In this document: positions 38,963 through 50,975 of the stretch, one piece after another
How positions within the stretch are numbered: position 1 is the first letter of the stretch
Layout: each line of letters starts with the position of its first letter
From: Bryopsis sp. KO-2023
Taxonomy: Eukaryota > Chlorophyta > Ulvophyceae > Bryopsidales > Bryopsidaceae
Assembly: GCA_030272585.1 (NCBI GenBank)
Contig: BSYQ01000016.1
Coordinates: 744,001 to 808,000 of the forward strand
Reading direction: 5' to 3'
DNA: 64,000 nucleotides
Translations under genes and position numbers: made by a program
Notes under the pieces: generated by a model
What the model saw: the letters and a program-made list of their open reading frames with translations, nothing else
Told to the model about the DNA's origin: nothing
Databases searched by the model: none

Positions 38963-41887
38963 GGCCGCCAGGCCACACTCAAAATTTTGAATCAAACCCG
39001 GTGTATACATTGGATGCACTGTAAATGCGACATGGAGGACGAGTTGAGGGTGGTACTCTCTAGCACAAGTTGCTGAAGTATGTGATGGAGTTGTTTCAAA
39101 GAAGTTGTTTTCGAACGTGATAAAAGAGAATACCCACGAGAGGGACAGCCACAAGTGGCTGAGACGTGATCGATGAATGTGGAGAAAAGGAATTGGAGTG
39201 TTGTGGGATGGTTGAGACACCTTGCTGTCTCCCATGACGGTAAAACCACTATTACAGGGCGTGTGATAGTTGGTGATCTCGAAGTCCTGAGAAACCGTGG
39301 CGAAAATATAGGAGACTCCATAGAATCACACATTAGTCGAGATAAGAATCCTTGCAGGGAACTCGAGGAGCTGAAACTCAATACCTCATTAGAGTATGAG
39401 TTAAAGGATTCGTCAGCTTCAAGACGGCCTTGGTGATGGTCGCCTAGTGTGAAGTCCACCTTAGTTTCGGTAGTACTAAGGGGGAGGAGACGTGATTCTA
39501 CCCTAAGTGTTCAAAGAGAGGAACACAGGAGCGAAAAGAGACGTAGCAGCTGGAACCCTGTGCGCCAGCTACCGCGTACGCGCGTGTGAAGACTTCCTAA
39601 GGGAAATGTGGCTACGTTAATATGATGGCGAAACAGTTTACTTAATCCAATACTCGAAGTGGATGGTGCTCTGTGTATCATTTTATTGAGAAGAGAGCGC
39701 AACACTTGGAGTTCGTTTGTTATCGACGAGTGTGAAGACAATTCCAGCGACACATGTCAACGCGACTAAGGTGTTAAGGTGATGCATGGCGTGGAATATG
39801 TCTATTTCTGAGGGTGAAGCATATGGACCGACCAAAATACAAGTCTGTCGTTCTGAAAAGGAGAAGGCAAATATTAGCCTCGCGACAGAGGTTCCATGAA
39901 GGATAAAGCGAGAGTAACTTCGTGGAAGGGATTGAGCAGTAGCTTGATCAATTGACGTCGAGGATCGGTGTGTGCTATCACATGAAGGGCTTAGCTCTGG
40001 AGGAGATGAAGTTCACAAGAGTTTAATGGACTCTGGCGCAAGTATTTGACAATCCGCCAAGTGCTATGAGTAGTGACTGAACCAGAGCAGCAATCGGCGA
40101 AAGATGAACGGGCAGCGAAGAACTCTGAACGACAAGAGGTGTGATATCTTCAACGACAACAAGTGCGTTTAACCAACGTGTTGGTTGGAGAAAGAGAGAG
40201 ACTATCGAGTGCCACAACCAGATTGAGAAACACCACTCTGTTTAAGGTTGATGGTAAAAGGAACTGCATTGGATTACACTTGAGAGTTGAAGAAACACAA
40301 GTGGAGAAAGAAGAAGCAATAGCAACAGTGGACGTCGACTATAAAGGAACCGTGGTGAGCATCTCGGAAGATTTACAGACGGAGGAGGAGAAGACGAGCA
40401 GAATACGCGATAAATCCTTGTACAGCGGTTGTAAGTCGCCAAAGAGCGCAGTAAAGACTATTCCCATCAAGGTAATAAGTCGGAATGCCGTGCATGGTTC
40501 ATAGCCGATCCATCAAAGGCAAGAGGAGTCGCAGATATTACTTCTGTTGGCGAAGAACACGAGAATGCCTAACGCATCCTTGTTTATCTTTGTGAGAAAA
40601 TACTTGAAGAATGAGGAGATTATCCACACTACCTTCGGGACTTGCATGATGTATGGGTGCAAACACATGTGAGTGTGGGATACGTTCTAAGTCTTCAACG
40701 TGGAGCTTGCATATGGTGACTGCCTACAATGGGTAGTGCAGAAAGGAGTTGCATCTTCAAACGTCAGTGAACTGGAAGGAGGAGAAGCGTTAGCTGGATA
40801 GGCAACCGGTAACGCAAGGATCAACAAGTGGAAGATTTTATCGAGGAAATAAGAAGAGAAGCACGAGGAAGAATAAGCAAGAGATGAATGGCGGTCAGAG
40901 GCATAGGTTCCCTAAAGTGGAATACAAACTCAATAGGTCTTTTTGGGGATGGCAATGGTGGAAGATCCTAGTGTGGGATCACGTGTTGGTACCATTGACC
41001 CAAAGCCAGCCTATGTAACTCGTCTTCATATGCTACTCTGACTTAGCTGATTTGATTGAGGATTCGATAATGTTGGAGGTGGAGCACTTGGTTGATCACA
41101 ACAGTAACAAAGAATACAAGCGGATGTATTCTGACTTGCCTCCCGACGTGGTAGCCTACCCTCAGGTCAAGGTCAATAGACTATGAGAGGATGGTGCGTT
41201 TATATCAAACAAGAGAAAGAGAACCCAAAGCGGAAGAGGAAGAGCAAGAGTCAAGGACTACTAAGGAGAGCGAGAGAGCGAAACCTGAGACAGAGAGGTC
41301 TAAGGTAGAGAGAAGTGCGGCAAAGAGCGACTACAGGACAGAGAAATGGCTGGAGGTGCTAAAAGGGAGAGCACCGAGTGAGTTCGCTGAAAAGCTGGAG
41401 CTCCACCTGTCAATGTGCGGCCCACATGAGTTGGTGTGCATGTGTATTGGCCACGCACAAGGGTGAAAGTGCGTTATGCTAAGGCCATGGGACAACTGGT
41501 AAGAGCATAGCCTTGGCAGTGGATGGAACGTTAAGCAAGGCTACGTTTCCCAAGCTATTTGTTCTAAGGAGCTCAGAGTTGTTGCCAAATGACGCTCACA
41601 GCTGAAGGTTGTAAAGGAAGTGCGCCAACCTCGAGTGTTCAAGACTTTGCCGCAGGAGAGCTGACCAAGACACGAGCAAGAGATGTCCAAGATGTCCAAG
41701 ATGTCCAAGACAGTGGTGGTTCATGGGTCAGAAGAAAAAGGTTGAGTTGAGCTGAGTTGAATTGAGTTCAGTTGAGTAATGTGCTTGAGAATCTTTGCAT
41801 GGTATGGGACGTGCATTGTACCTAGAGGATTAAGTGTGTTAGCTTATGGGTTATGAAGTATTTGTTTGATCGTGGCAGAGAGAAAGA
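38963..41887. other. Non-coding part of the 6.1 kb insertion
   Basis: About 2.9 kb with no ORF that I can assign on either strand. A purine tract (taagggggaggaga, about 39477) looks like a PPT remnant, and tandem 'gatgtccaa' and 'gttga' repeats lie near 41690-41780. It may be a decayed retroelement interior. Confidence 0.4.
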
Positions 41888-42139
41888 ATGTTAGTGTCGC
41901 GGACGCCACTTATTATGGGGCGGGGCAAGTTGATAGTGATTTGAGACGAAATGACTGGTCTGGGAGCGTTGAGGTGACTTGTATCATTAGTGTGACTCGT
42001 GATAGCCCTAGAGTATTATTTAAGGGACACGTAGTTAGACACTGGTTGGGTTGTTGTTTTGGTTGGATTCGCTGTTGTAGGGGAACGCTCCCAGGGGGAG
42101 TATGTAGAAAATTTATTTCCACCACACACCCCACTATCA
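41888..42139 (+). repeat. Possible 3' LTR at right end of the 6.1 kb insertion
   Basis: Starts TGTTAGTGTCG after a purine stretch (gagagaaagaa) and ends CCACTATCA next to the gaacc repeat. The first seven and last seven bases match the D/E LTR ends (TGTTAGT...CTATCA), but the middle does not align. No matching 5' copy is present. Confidence 0.4.
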
Positions 42140-42144
42140 GAACC

Positions 42145-45100
42145 TGAACGAAAAGTACAGTCGATACTGCAAGAAGTGCCAGTGACTGAGTGTTCAGCTA
42201 AACGAATGATGCGTCATCTCAAAACAGAGACAGCATTCATGGTTGTAGTGCAAGAATCTGAAGAGAAAGCTTTAGGCCAACATGAATTGCCTGACGCAAT
42301 AGAGCGAACACAGCCATTCAACACTGAGGATGAGATTGGTAAACTTATTCGTTCAGACACCCCTGCCGAAATTAAAAAGGTGGTAGAAACACACCGTGGT
42401 GTGTTCCCTCGTGATTTACCCCCAGGGATCCCTCCGAAGAGAAAAGGTCATGAATTTAAGATAGACCTGGAGGATCCAACACCTATCCATCGTCCAATAT
42501 ACAAGCTTTCACCAGCAGAGCTGGATGAAGTGAAAGCACAAGTGGACTACCTTCTGGAACAGAAGAAAATCAAACCATCCGAGTCCCCTTGGGGCGCGCC
42601 AATCCTGTTTGTACCAAAAAAGGATGGAGGCTTAAGGATGTGTGTGGATTACAGGTGGATTAATAAGGTGACGGTGAAAAACCGATATCCTTTACCCCTG
42701 CCAGAAGAATTGATGGATAGAGTGTTCAAAGCCAAAGTGTTCTCGAAGTTAGATCTGCGATCAGGCTATTGGCAATTTCCAGTAAGGCCATCTGATACAG
42801 ATAAAACAGCGTTCCGCACGAGATACGGTCACTTTGAGTTTTTGGTAGCGCCTTTTGGGCTAACCAATTGCCCAGCGCAATTCCAAACTCTAGTGCAAGA
42901 CCTACTCGCAGAGTTTTTAGATGATTTTGTTGTTGTCTTTATCGATGACATACTCATCTTCTCTGAAAACATGGAACAGCATGCCGAACACTTAGAGAAA
43001 GTCCTGTCGCGACTAGCAGAATATCAGCTTTTTGCTAAGGCAAGTAAAAGTGAGCTGGCTGTCGCAACAGTAGACTATCTTGGCTACCGCATTAGCGGAA
43101 GTGGGTTAGAACCACAGGAACAAAAAGTGAAGGCAGTGAAGGAGTGGAAGGAACTACAGAGTGTTAGCGATGTACGTAGTTTCCTTGGAATGGTTTCATA
43201 CTACAGGAAATTCATTCCCCAGTTTGCATATGTTGCTGGACCACTCCATGACTTAGTGAAAAAAGACCATCCCTGGAGATGGGGACAGGTTGAGCGTGGC
43301 GCATTCAATGAACTGAAAAAGCGTTTAAGTCAAGCTCCCGTCCTTATTTTTCCAGATGCGTCACTGCCTTACACTGTGATCACTGATGCGTCGAATGAGG
43401 CCATCGGTGCCGTGTTAACACAGGATCATGGAGAGGGGCTACAGCCAATAGCTTACCTCTCACGTAGATTCAAGCCTGCCGAGCTTAACTATGCACCATA
43501 CGACAAAGAGTTGTGTGCAATATGTTATGCGATGGTGCAGTGGAGACATTATCTAGAAGGTTGTGCGGGTGGAGTAACAGTGTTCACTGACCACCAACCT
43601 CTGACGCATATTCTGTCGCAGAGGAACCTTTCTAGAACCCAAGCAAGATGGCTTGAGGCGGGGTACCTGACTTCGATCAACCCCAAGATCTCCTATATCA
43701 AAGGCAAGGCTAATGTGTTAGCAGATGCTCTCTCCCGCAGTGTTCCTAAGCCCGTGGAAACTGCGATGAACATTTCCACTTGGCAAGTGCATCAAGCAAG
43801 CCAAGACGAGTGGAAACAAGCCCTCCAAGCTGATAACTCCTTGGTGAAGATATTGCGGAAGCTTGAGAGTGGCGAGGAAGTTGAGGGATATTTCCTCAGA
43901 GAGGGAATACTCTGGACGGTCCCAAAGAGAGGATTAGTCGAGAAAGTGGTGGTTCCTAAAGGCCAGCGCAATAAGATCATGAAGGAGTGCCATGAGACAC
44001 CTTCAGCAGGCCATACAGGACCAGCGCGAACAGGAGAAATCCTAGCGCGGCGATATTGGTGGAAGGGGTGGATGAATGAGTTGAAGGCATTTGTGCGCGA
44101 ATGCCCTGTGTGCCAACAAATAAAGGCTGACACACAGAAGCCTATGGGCTTACTTCAACCCCTGCCAATACCTGAGCGGAAGTGGGAGCAGATTACCACT
44201 GACTTGGTGACAGATCTACCAGCATCCAATGGGTTTACTGCTGTAGCTGTCTTTGTCGATAGACTTACCAAGTTTGTGCATTTCGCCCCATGTACTAAAG
44301 AGATTACCGCTGCAGGATACGCCCAACTTTTTATCGAACATGTTTACCGCAACCATGGCCTACCTAAAGTGATTGTGTCTGATAGAGACCCTCGCTTTAC
44401 CAGCAAGTTCTGGCAGACGCTTTTTAAAGCTCTGGGTACAGAGATTCGTATGAGTACAGCTTACCACCCTCAGACGGATGGGCAGAGTGAGGTTACCATA
44501 CGTACTCTGGAAAATTTTCTAAGGCCATATGCTGAGAGGTATCCCCATAAGTGGGTTGAGTATTTACCTACAGCAGAGTTTGCAGCAAACAATGCAGTGA
44601 ATGCGAGTACAGGGTTCGCACCTGCATACTTGATGTATGGGTACCATCCAGAAACACCAAACATTGGTGGGACGGTAACGCAATTTCAAGTGGAAGCAGT
44701 TAAGACTATGGTAGCACGGATGGCACAGGACTTAGATACCGCAAAAGCATATTACTCTAGAGCACAACACAGAATGTGTGTGAGTGCAAACAAGAAGAGA
44801 AAAGATATTGCTTTTGAGAAAGGGGATAAAGTCCTGATAAAAAGCCGTTTTATTCCGTTGGCTGCTTTGAACAAAGTGAGTCCCAAACTGCGCCGTCGAT
44901 TTGTGGGTCCCTTTGAAATTGTGGAGAAAATATCAAAGGTGGCTTACAGAGTTCAACTTCCAGAAACATGGCTCATACACCCAGTGTTTCATGTTTCTAA
45001 GTTCAAGCGTTATCACGCCTCGAGTGATAACAGCAGGCAAATACAACCTCCAGAAGGAGAGTTGATTGGTAGCGAAGTAGAGTATGAGGTCGAAAATATC

Positions 45101-45265
45101 CTAAGGGCTAGAGGTAAACGCAATCGCGAATACCTAGTGCTGTGGAAAGGATACGATCTACTTGACGCTACTTGGGAACCTGAAGCTAATCTGGTTAACG
45201 CACCAGATATACTTCGCGCATTTAAAGAGAAAGAAAGAAAAGAGTTGCAGAAAGGAAGAGAATAG
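42145..45265 (+). CDS. pol: Element E Pol, 3' part: RT, RNase H, integrase, chromodomain
   Basis: Resumes in frame after the second gaacc as ERKVQSILQEVPV, identical to D. RT FIDDILIF; RNase H TDASNEAIGAV; integrase finger HETPSAGH...CPVCQQIK and DD35E core ([19 protein letters not shown]); chromodomain YLVLWKGYDLLDATWEP. E keeps RKWEQ where D has RKLEQ. No stop or frameshift, so the insertion is the only visible lesion in this gene. Confidence 0.95.
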
Positions 45266-45715
45266 GGAAGCAGAGTGTTTGATGGCTAAGGTGGAACTCC
45301 TTATAGCAAGGGGGCGCGAAAAAGGATACCTTAGAAAAACTCTGTCGACTTCCAAACCAACTCTTTAACTTTAATGCGTTAGGTGCCTAAGTTATTTGGC
45401 TGGCGCAGTAAGTGTAGCTTCAGTAGTACTTTAGAAACCGGGCAAACGATGTCACATTCGAGATAGTGTGGTTGTTCCGAGAAAACCCCTATCAAGTGAC
45501 GTGTTGAGGTGGTCTTGACGAGACTCCAACCGAGCAAAACGTTGGTGTCTCACCCCAATAACCCAACGAGGAAAGTGTACGAGTCACCCAGCCTTATAAG
45601 CGCAGCCCTCGAACCATTTTGCCCTAGTGTTTGTGTAAACGGAGCGAGCTCCTGAGTGAAAAAGAGTCTAAAGACGCACAAACCGTTGTTTATATCTTTC
45701 TTTCCGACAAACATA
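45266..45715 (+). other. Element E pol-ORF3 spacer
   Basis: 450 bp, almost identical to the D spacer, including the TATA-like box at 45595. No coding potential. Confidence 0.7.
45595..45600 (+). promoter_or_regulatory. Possible internal TATA box for element E ORF3
   Basis: tataag, 121 bp before the ORF3 ATG, as in D. Confidence 0.42.
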
Positions 45716-47530
45716 ATGGCTGCCGATACACCCGCCGCAATTATTGCGAGATTGGAAGCGGAGGTAGCTAAAAAAGAAGAGGAGCTGCAGCACTTTACGT
45801 CGACCGCAGAGGAAGTGCTGCAGAACAATGAGGCCTTAACCCGGCAGCTCTCAGAGTTGAGTGACCGGACGAAAGCAGCTGAGGCTGCGAAGGAGGCAGC
45901 GGAGAAAGCCAAGGATAAGGCGGAGGCGGAAAAGAAAGAAGCGGAGGACAAGACCAAGGTCTTGGAAGAAAAATTGGAAGCCATGAAGCTGAAAAAGCAA
46001 AGGTTCCAATCTCACATGATGGCTAACCATCGTGAGAATGACCTCCGTAAACAAGCTCTCGGGGGAATGGTGGATCGATTTACCGCGGTAGAGGAAACGC
46101 TGCAGCGAGCTGTAGCAACCGCGTGGAGTGCAGCAGCCAACAACCTTAAGAAGGAATTGGCAGAACAAGAGCTGCAGATCGATTTGCTGGGAGAGTCCCT
46201 CAGAGACGGCTCTGAAAAACTTCAAGTGCACAGCGAAACAACGGACAAGATGCTGCGTTTGAACCCGCCGGTACCAGCACCACGGGTACGCGAAGAACTG
46301 GATCGCCAAGTCCAAGTTCTGTTGTCAAACGCAACACTTGATCTGGAACCGTCCAAGGACGATGATGCGGGAGGCTCAAGCAAGGGCAAGGGGAAAGGGA
46401 AAAACAAACGCCCAAGCTCGCCGTGTAGGGATGAAGATCCACACGGAAAGAGAAGGCGAGAGGACGGTGACGATGAAGGTGGTGAGCCACCGAGGGATCG
46501 TATGCCTGGAGATGCAGCAAGAGCCAACTTGTTACTCAAGTTAAAGGCTGCCGCATTAAAGACTCCAGCACCCTCACAACCAGCGCCAACAGTTCAGACT
46601 CCCGGAGATGAGGCTACCGCAATAGCACCGGGGGAGGACTTATTCGACATGAGAGAGGAGGAGCTTTTGGACTTGGATTTTCACGAAGAAATTGACTTCG
46701 GCAGTCCACCTCCTAGGCTCGAAGGTCCTAGTTCTGAACTGGAGGACGGGGAAATAAGGAATGATGAAGGGCCAAGCCAGGTGACAGAGGTTCAGCGTGC
46801 GGTCCATCCACCGTTGGAGTTAGCTCCAACAGAAGCAGCACTTCGGGCTTTCCGAGAAAAGGTTAAGCTCAGAAGACTAAGGGCGGCTGCTCAGGACAAA
46901 GTGGATGCTGCACCCAGCGAAGTGAACCTGTCACGGGAGGATATCGAGGAGGCTTGCAACCCCATCACTGCGTCAGAGAAATGGCCGAAGGTCCAATATA
47001 CTAACCCCAGGGACCGAGCCTTGCAAAATTACCGCGGCAACCGGCACTTTCACGAGTTGCCCATGTGCATTTGGTGCGGGAGAAGCCCAATGCAAGCAAG
47101 TGCTCAGCGGCTGACGCAGAAGAAGTATTCCGTCCTTCCTTGTGGGTATCACCTCGTGTGTGATGCTCACTGGTTGGCATACTCGATGCTGGGGCGCATC
47201 GTCACGGCGGTCCAAAAAGTCGCGGAAGTGGACAACAAGTCCATCGCCACCGTCTCCCCATTCTCTCTACCTGCCCATATGTTGAAGCTGACACGCTCGA
47301 CGTTCGAAGAAATCCCTCCGTTCCCGGCTGAGCACGAGAAGTTGCCACACTGCAACATGTGTGTGAAGCGGCAGCTCAAGGTGTCCGGCATCACAAGGGA
47401 TCTGCCATTCCTAAAGTCCAAGAGGGTGGCTGCCGCATTTGATCCCTGTGTCCGGTATCGTGCAGTGCAGCAAGCGCATGCGCAGGAGCAGCGTGCTAGT
47501 CAGCAAGCGCAAGCGCCGGAACAGCGTTAA
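45716..47530 (+). CDS. Element E ORF3: coiled coil plus RING-like Cys/His cluster
   Basis: 604 codons from the ATG at 45716, differing from D ORF3 at about a dozen residues, mostly in the coiled coil and in the C-terminal Gln/Ala repeat (APEQR against AQEQS). All Cys and His of the cluster (CIWCG, LPCGYHLVCDAHW, HCNMC) are unchanged. Confidence 0.75.
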   Translation: MAADTPAAIIARLEAEVAKKEEELQHFTSTAEEVLQNNEALTRQLSELSDRTKAAEAAKEAAEKAKDKAEAEKKEAEDKTKVLEEKLEAMKLKKQRFQSHMMANHRENDLRKQALGGMVDRFTAVEETLQRAVATAWSAAANNLKKELAEQELQIDLLGESLRDGSEKLQVHSETTDKMLRLNPPVPAPRVREELDRQVQVLLSNATLDLEPSKDDDAGGSSKGKGKGKNKRPSSPCRDEDPHGKRRREDGDDEGGEPPRDRMPGDAARANLLLKLKAAALKTPAPSQPAPTVQTPGDEATAIAPGEDLFDMREEELLDLDFHEEIDFGSPPPRLEGPSSELEDGEIRNDEGPSQVTEVQRAVHPPLELAPTEAALRAFREKVKLRRLRAAAQDKVDAAPSEVNLSREDIEEACNPITASEKWPKVQYTNPRDRALQNYRGNRHFHELPMCIWCGRSPMQASAQRLTQKKYSVLPCGYHLVCDAHWLAYSMLGRIVTAVQKVAEVDNKSIATVSPFSLPAHMLKLTRSTFEEIPPFPAEHEKLPHCNMCVKRQLKVSGITRDLPFLKSKRVAAAFDPCVRYRAVQQAHAQEQRASQQAQAPEQR

Positions 47531-47725
47531 GGAGGAGGGAAAAGGAGTTATCGTCGACCAAGTGTGTGCGTGCAGCAGCTGTCAGAGACGTCAGAGCAAG
47601 AGACAGGTCCAAGACAGTTGGGTGTGGGTATGGGAGTGGGTGAGTTTTGTGTTTGTGTTTTTGTGTTTTTGTTTTTCTTTGTGTTTTGGTGTGCGTGGGC
47701 GCCCACTTTTTGCGGGGGGGGCGTA
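47531..47725 (+). other. Element E 3' UTR and G8 polypurine tract
   Basis: Same T/G-rich stretch and gcggggggggcgta tract as in D. Confidence 0.7.
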
Positions 47726-48144
47726 TGTTAGTCTTTTAGCGCTCACGAGGTAGTTTGGGATAGAGCCGAGGGTGGCTGACGCATGTGGGTTCACGAGTAA
47801 GACAGATTAGACCCAGAGTTTGGGGCATGCGTCAGCGTACTACACTTAGGGGTACTTAAGAGGCCCACTCGTTGTTTTGACATTCACTTTATTTTGTAAG
47901 AACTCGGGATTCGTGGGATTGGTGTGTTCCCGCTTGTGTGTGTGTTTGTGTGTGTGTGTGTTAAGTGTTTGCCTGACGCAATCACTTCCCAACCCAAGTG
48001 CTCTAGTAGCGTTCACAACCGCGCTAGCTAGAGAGTTGTCTAAATCAACAAACCCCACAAGTATACTTGCGTTAGCCAGCAAGTTATCACGAATCCAATC
48101 AACACAGCCGACCACTATTGCGTCACCCACAAGCTTCACTATCA
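47726..48144 (+). repeat. Element E 3' LTR
   Basis: 419 bp, apparently identical to 31970-32388; followed by aatac. Confidence 0.95.
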
Positions 48145-48149
48145 AATAC

Positions 48150-48869
48150 GCACGACGGACACCAGCAAGTGCTGGTTGCTGCAGGCCACCTTCGTGGTGC
48201 AGCAAGCACTTATTGGAGAATGCGTTATGAAGCAAATCAAAGTCAGGAACAAGATCTCCCAGAGGATGTGTACCAACTGGTAGAGGACCTTAAAGACCAG
48301 TTTGGCAAAGTACATGCGAATCGTGATTTCCGAAGAGAATGGGGTCGTCTGCGACAAGGATCAAAGTCTGTGTCGAGTATACTCATCAGTTCAGGCGACT
48401 GATGCTGCAGATCGAGGATTCCAACCCCGGGGAACAGATGTTCCGCTATCTCGACGGACTACACGAACGACTGCGAACGAAGGTCGAATTAGAAGCCCCA
48501 AACACACTGGAAGAAGCGATCACGATCGCAGCCACGTGGGAAGGTCCCCTCGAAAGGAGAAGAGAAGGAGGAGAACCGAACAGGGCAAGACCAGCAGATC
48601 GCAGGAGAAACAGGAGGAGAGACGACCAGCGAGGAAGGTGGCGCGGAGGACAGAATGCCCGACCTGCCGCCAACCCACGCTATGGACGTCAACGGAGAGA
48701 CGATCGGATGGAGGTGGACAATTTGCAGCATCAAAGACCCGGCGCTGCAGCACATCAGAGAACGGCCAATGGGAAGGCTAAGGGCAAGCGACAGGCTCGC
48801 GATACCATCGTTTGCTACAGGTGTGGCAAACCGGGCCATATTCAGGCTCAATGCAGAGTAAAAGCATGA
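48150..48869 (+). pseudogene. gag: Element A Gag, 3' part, with a 1-nt frameshift
   Basis: Continues the capsid-like domain (QVLVAAGHLRGAASTYW, FRREWGRLRQGSKSV). Near 48372 one base is missing relative to B and C: the next residues, EYTHQFRRLMLQI, are in the -1 frame, and the original frame stops at 48400-48402. The remainder is a basic linker (no RS repeats) and a CCHC knuckle ([14 protein letters not shown]) ending at 48869. The deletion would prevent full-length Gag unless it is a sequencing error. Confidence 0.85.
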
Positions 48870-50286
48870 GGCTGGGGACAGAGGGTGTCCCTAGCCGTAG
48901 TAAGGAAGTACAGGCGAAGGAGGAGAAAGGGGTGTATCCCCCCATTTTTGATTCAGCAATTTATCCATGGATAGGCGAAAAAGAAGATCAAGAAAAGCAA
49001 GTAGAGCCTTGGGCCACTTGCAGCAGCAGCACATACTATCAGGTAGAGCCAAGGGCCACCTGTAATCATTTGGGACTTTTGGGACAGGAAGAGCTTTATG
49101 CCACCTATAGACAAAAGAAGGGGAGTGAATGTGGGGAACCTCCCAGTTTTGAACCAGTTGAGCAAGTACAGGTAGAGCCTTGGGCCACCTGGGACAAGTG
49201 TGATGAAGGAGAGCGACAGGCCCCTTCTAGATATGTGAAAAGCAGGATTGTGAGGGTATCCCCCCCTGCTGTTGGTGATTGTAATGAAAAGTTCAAGCAT
49301 TACCAACCCGACTGTGAAACAGTTGCAGCAAAGCAGCTGATGTTAACATCCAGAGGTGCAGCAAATCCCCAGCACCATTTGGGCACTCTCAATGTCGCCG
49401 GAACATCTGAGGAGTTGCTCACAACAATAGCTGAAGTTGATGGGAAAACAGCTACTGTGTTAATCGACTCGGGAGCCTCAGAGCTTTTTGTATCAAGACA
49501 ATGGGTTGCCGAGAATCAAATCCCTACAAGAACTTCTCAACAATCAAGGGAAGTGCTGCTTGCAGATGGAGTCACTAAGGAACAGAGTTGCACTGAAATA
49601 GTTGCACAAGTGACAATGGGGCAGTTCCAATCTCAGGAGGTACTACATGAAGTAACCCTGGGAAATTATGACATAATACTTGGAATGCCTTGGTTATGCA
49701 AGCATAACCCTCAAATCGATTGGCAGAAGAAGACAGTCCAGATACTGTTAAATGGACGACGTCTCAAATTGCGAATGAGAAGAGCTCGGTCTCGGAAGGA
49801 AGACCTGCAGCAGAACAATGTTGAGGTCATCTCTGCTATTCAGTTGGCTGCTGAAGTAAAGAAAGGAGAACCAGCATTTCTGATTCACATAAAACAAGTG
49901 GAGGAACATGCAGCAGACCAAGAAAATCGAGAAATTAAAACTGCAGAGGATAGAGCAGAGTCTCAGAGACTAGAACAGCAGATGCGAACAGAATTCGCAG
50001 ACTTATTTCGGGAAGAGCTACCGAATGAACTACCACCTGACAGGGGAGTCAGACATCGAATTGAGTTGGTGGAAGGAGCCACCCCTCAGAAGAAAGGACT
50101 CTACAGGCTCAGCATTGCAGAACAACAAGAGTTGAAGAAACAGTTGGCTGCATTGCTGCAGCAAGGATTTATTCAACCCAGTAAATCACCATGGGGCGCA
50201 CCCGTGATCTTCGTTCCAAAGAAAAATGGGAAGATGCGCCTATGTGTTGATTATCGGGCTCTGAATAAATTAACGATCAAGAATAG
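48812..50286 (+). CDS. pol: Element A Pol, 5' part (interrupted by element F)
   Basis: Frame open from 48812, -1 relative to the second gag frame. The linker has repeats VEPWATC, VEPRATC and VEPWATW. The protease motif is [12 protein letters not shown] (about 49461). RT begins ([36 protein letters not shown]) and is cut after codons for LTIKN. It resumes at 59462 as [11 protein letters not shown]. Confidence 0.92.
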
Positions 50287-50473
50287 TGATACGTTGTCGC
50301 ACTACGTTGTCGCACTCATTTTGCAGTACGAGTGTGTAGTACGGGTTAGTACGGGTTCTAGGGGGTTAAGTTCAGAGAGAACACCTTGTAAAATTAATTC
50401 TCTGGTTTTGTGAAAGTGTGTGACCCCAGTCTCAACTTCAGCAACGACTCACTAAACCTACAGGGACCTAACA
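50287..50473 (+). repeat. Element F 5' LTR
   Basis: 187 bp, TGATACGTTG...CCTAACA. Short for a chromovirus. Confidence 0.95.
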
Positions 50474-50476
50474 AAC

Positions 50477-50488
50477 TGGTTTCGGAGC
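50477..50488 (+). promoter_or_regulatory. Element F primer-binding site
   Basis: TGGTTTCGGAGC three bases after the LTR. Confidence 0.8.
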
Positions 50489-50975
50489 CGAAGCACCCTA
50501 CCTGCAAGTCGAGGCTACTTAGTGGAAGAGATCGACAGGAGATTTTGCAGTCGAGGTGCAAAAGATCAGGGTCGGCTAGGTCGAAGAAGGTTTCCCCTCG
50601 TGTCTGGAACCTACTTCGTGTTGCTGCGCACCAACCAAACGCTGGACGAAAGAGAACGCACGTTGCTGCGCTCGATCATCCCTCTCAAGATCACAGGATC
50701 TATAGATCCTTGGACGCTACGACCACAGCACGGCGTAGTAGTACTTCCGTTTGTCGGAGAGTTGTCGACACTGAACGCGGTTACCGCAGAGCGGACAAAA
50801 CGAGTCTGCCAGCGGACGTTTCTGCGGACGAATACGTTTCCGCCAGAAATTACGTGCCAGAAACCGCGCCAGAAACCGCTGACAAAGAGTGACCAATTAG
50901 TCACGTGGATTACCCGCCAACGGAATCCACCAAACGGACACGTGATTCTACCGCCGACGAATCAAGACATCCACC
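50489..50975 (+). other. Element F leader
   Basis: 487 bp before the gag ATG. An open frame runs through it and overlaps gag in the -1 frame, as ORF0 does in A-C, but it has no ATG and none of the ORF0 motifs, so I do not call it a gene. Confidence 0.5.

Larger units (their letters stand above)
36063..42139 (+). mobile_element. 6.1 kb ORF-poor composite insertion in element E pol
   Basis: Flanked by the 5-bp direct repeat gaacc (36058-36062 and 42140-42144); deleting the insert and one repeat restores E pol to the D sequence. The left end starts TGATACGGG and is a 71-bp LTR of a TRIM-like unit. The right end is ...CCACTATCA and does not match the left LTR. The interior lacks any long ORF with recognisable domains. 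The flanks say one insertion event, but the ends come from different sequences, so I call it composite. Confidence 0.7.
31970..48144 (+). mobile_element. Element E: Ty3/Gypsy chromovirus, sister of D, split by a 6.1 kb insertion
   Basis: 419-bp LTRs (31970-32388 and 47726-48144) look identical to each other but differ from D by small indels and substitutions (for example gctcacgagg against gctatacgagg). It is flanked by aatac (31965-31969 and 48145-48149). Without the insertion it is about 10.1 kb, the same length as D. Gag, pol and ORF3 are otherwise open. It lies in element A gag. Confidence 0.95.

Noticed and set aside
41888-42139. Copy of the element D/E LTR
   Set aside because: Only the terminal seven bases at each end match; the middle does not align, so it is listed as a separate possible LTR.
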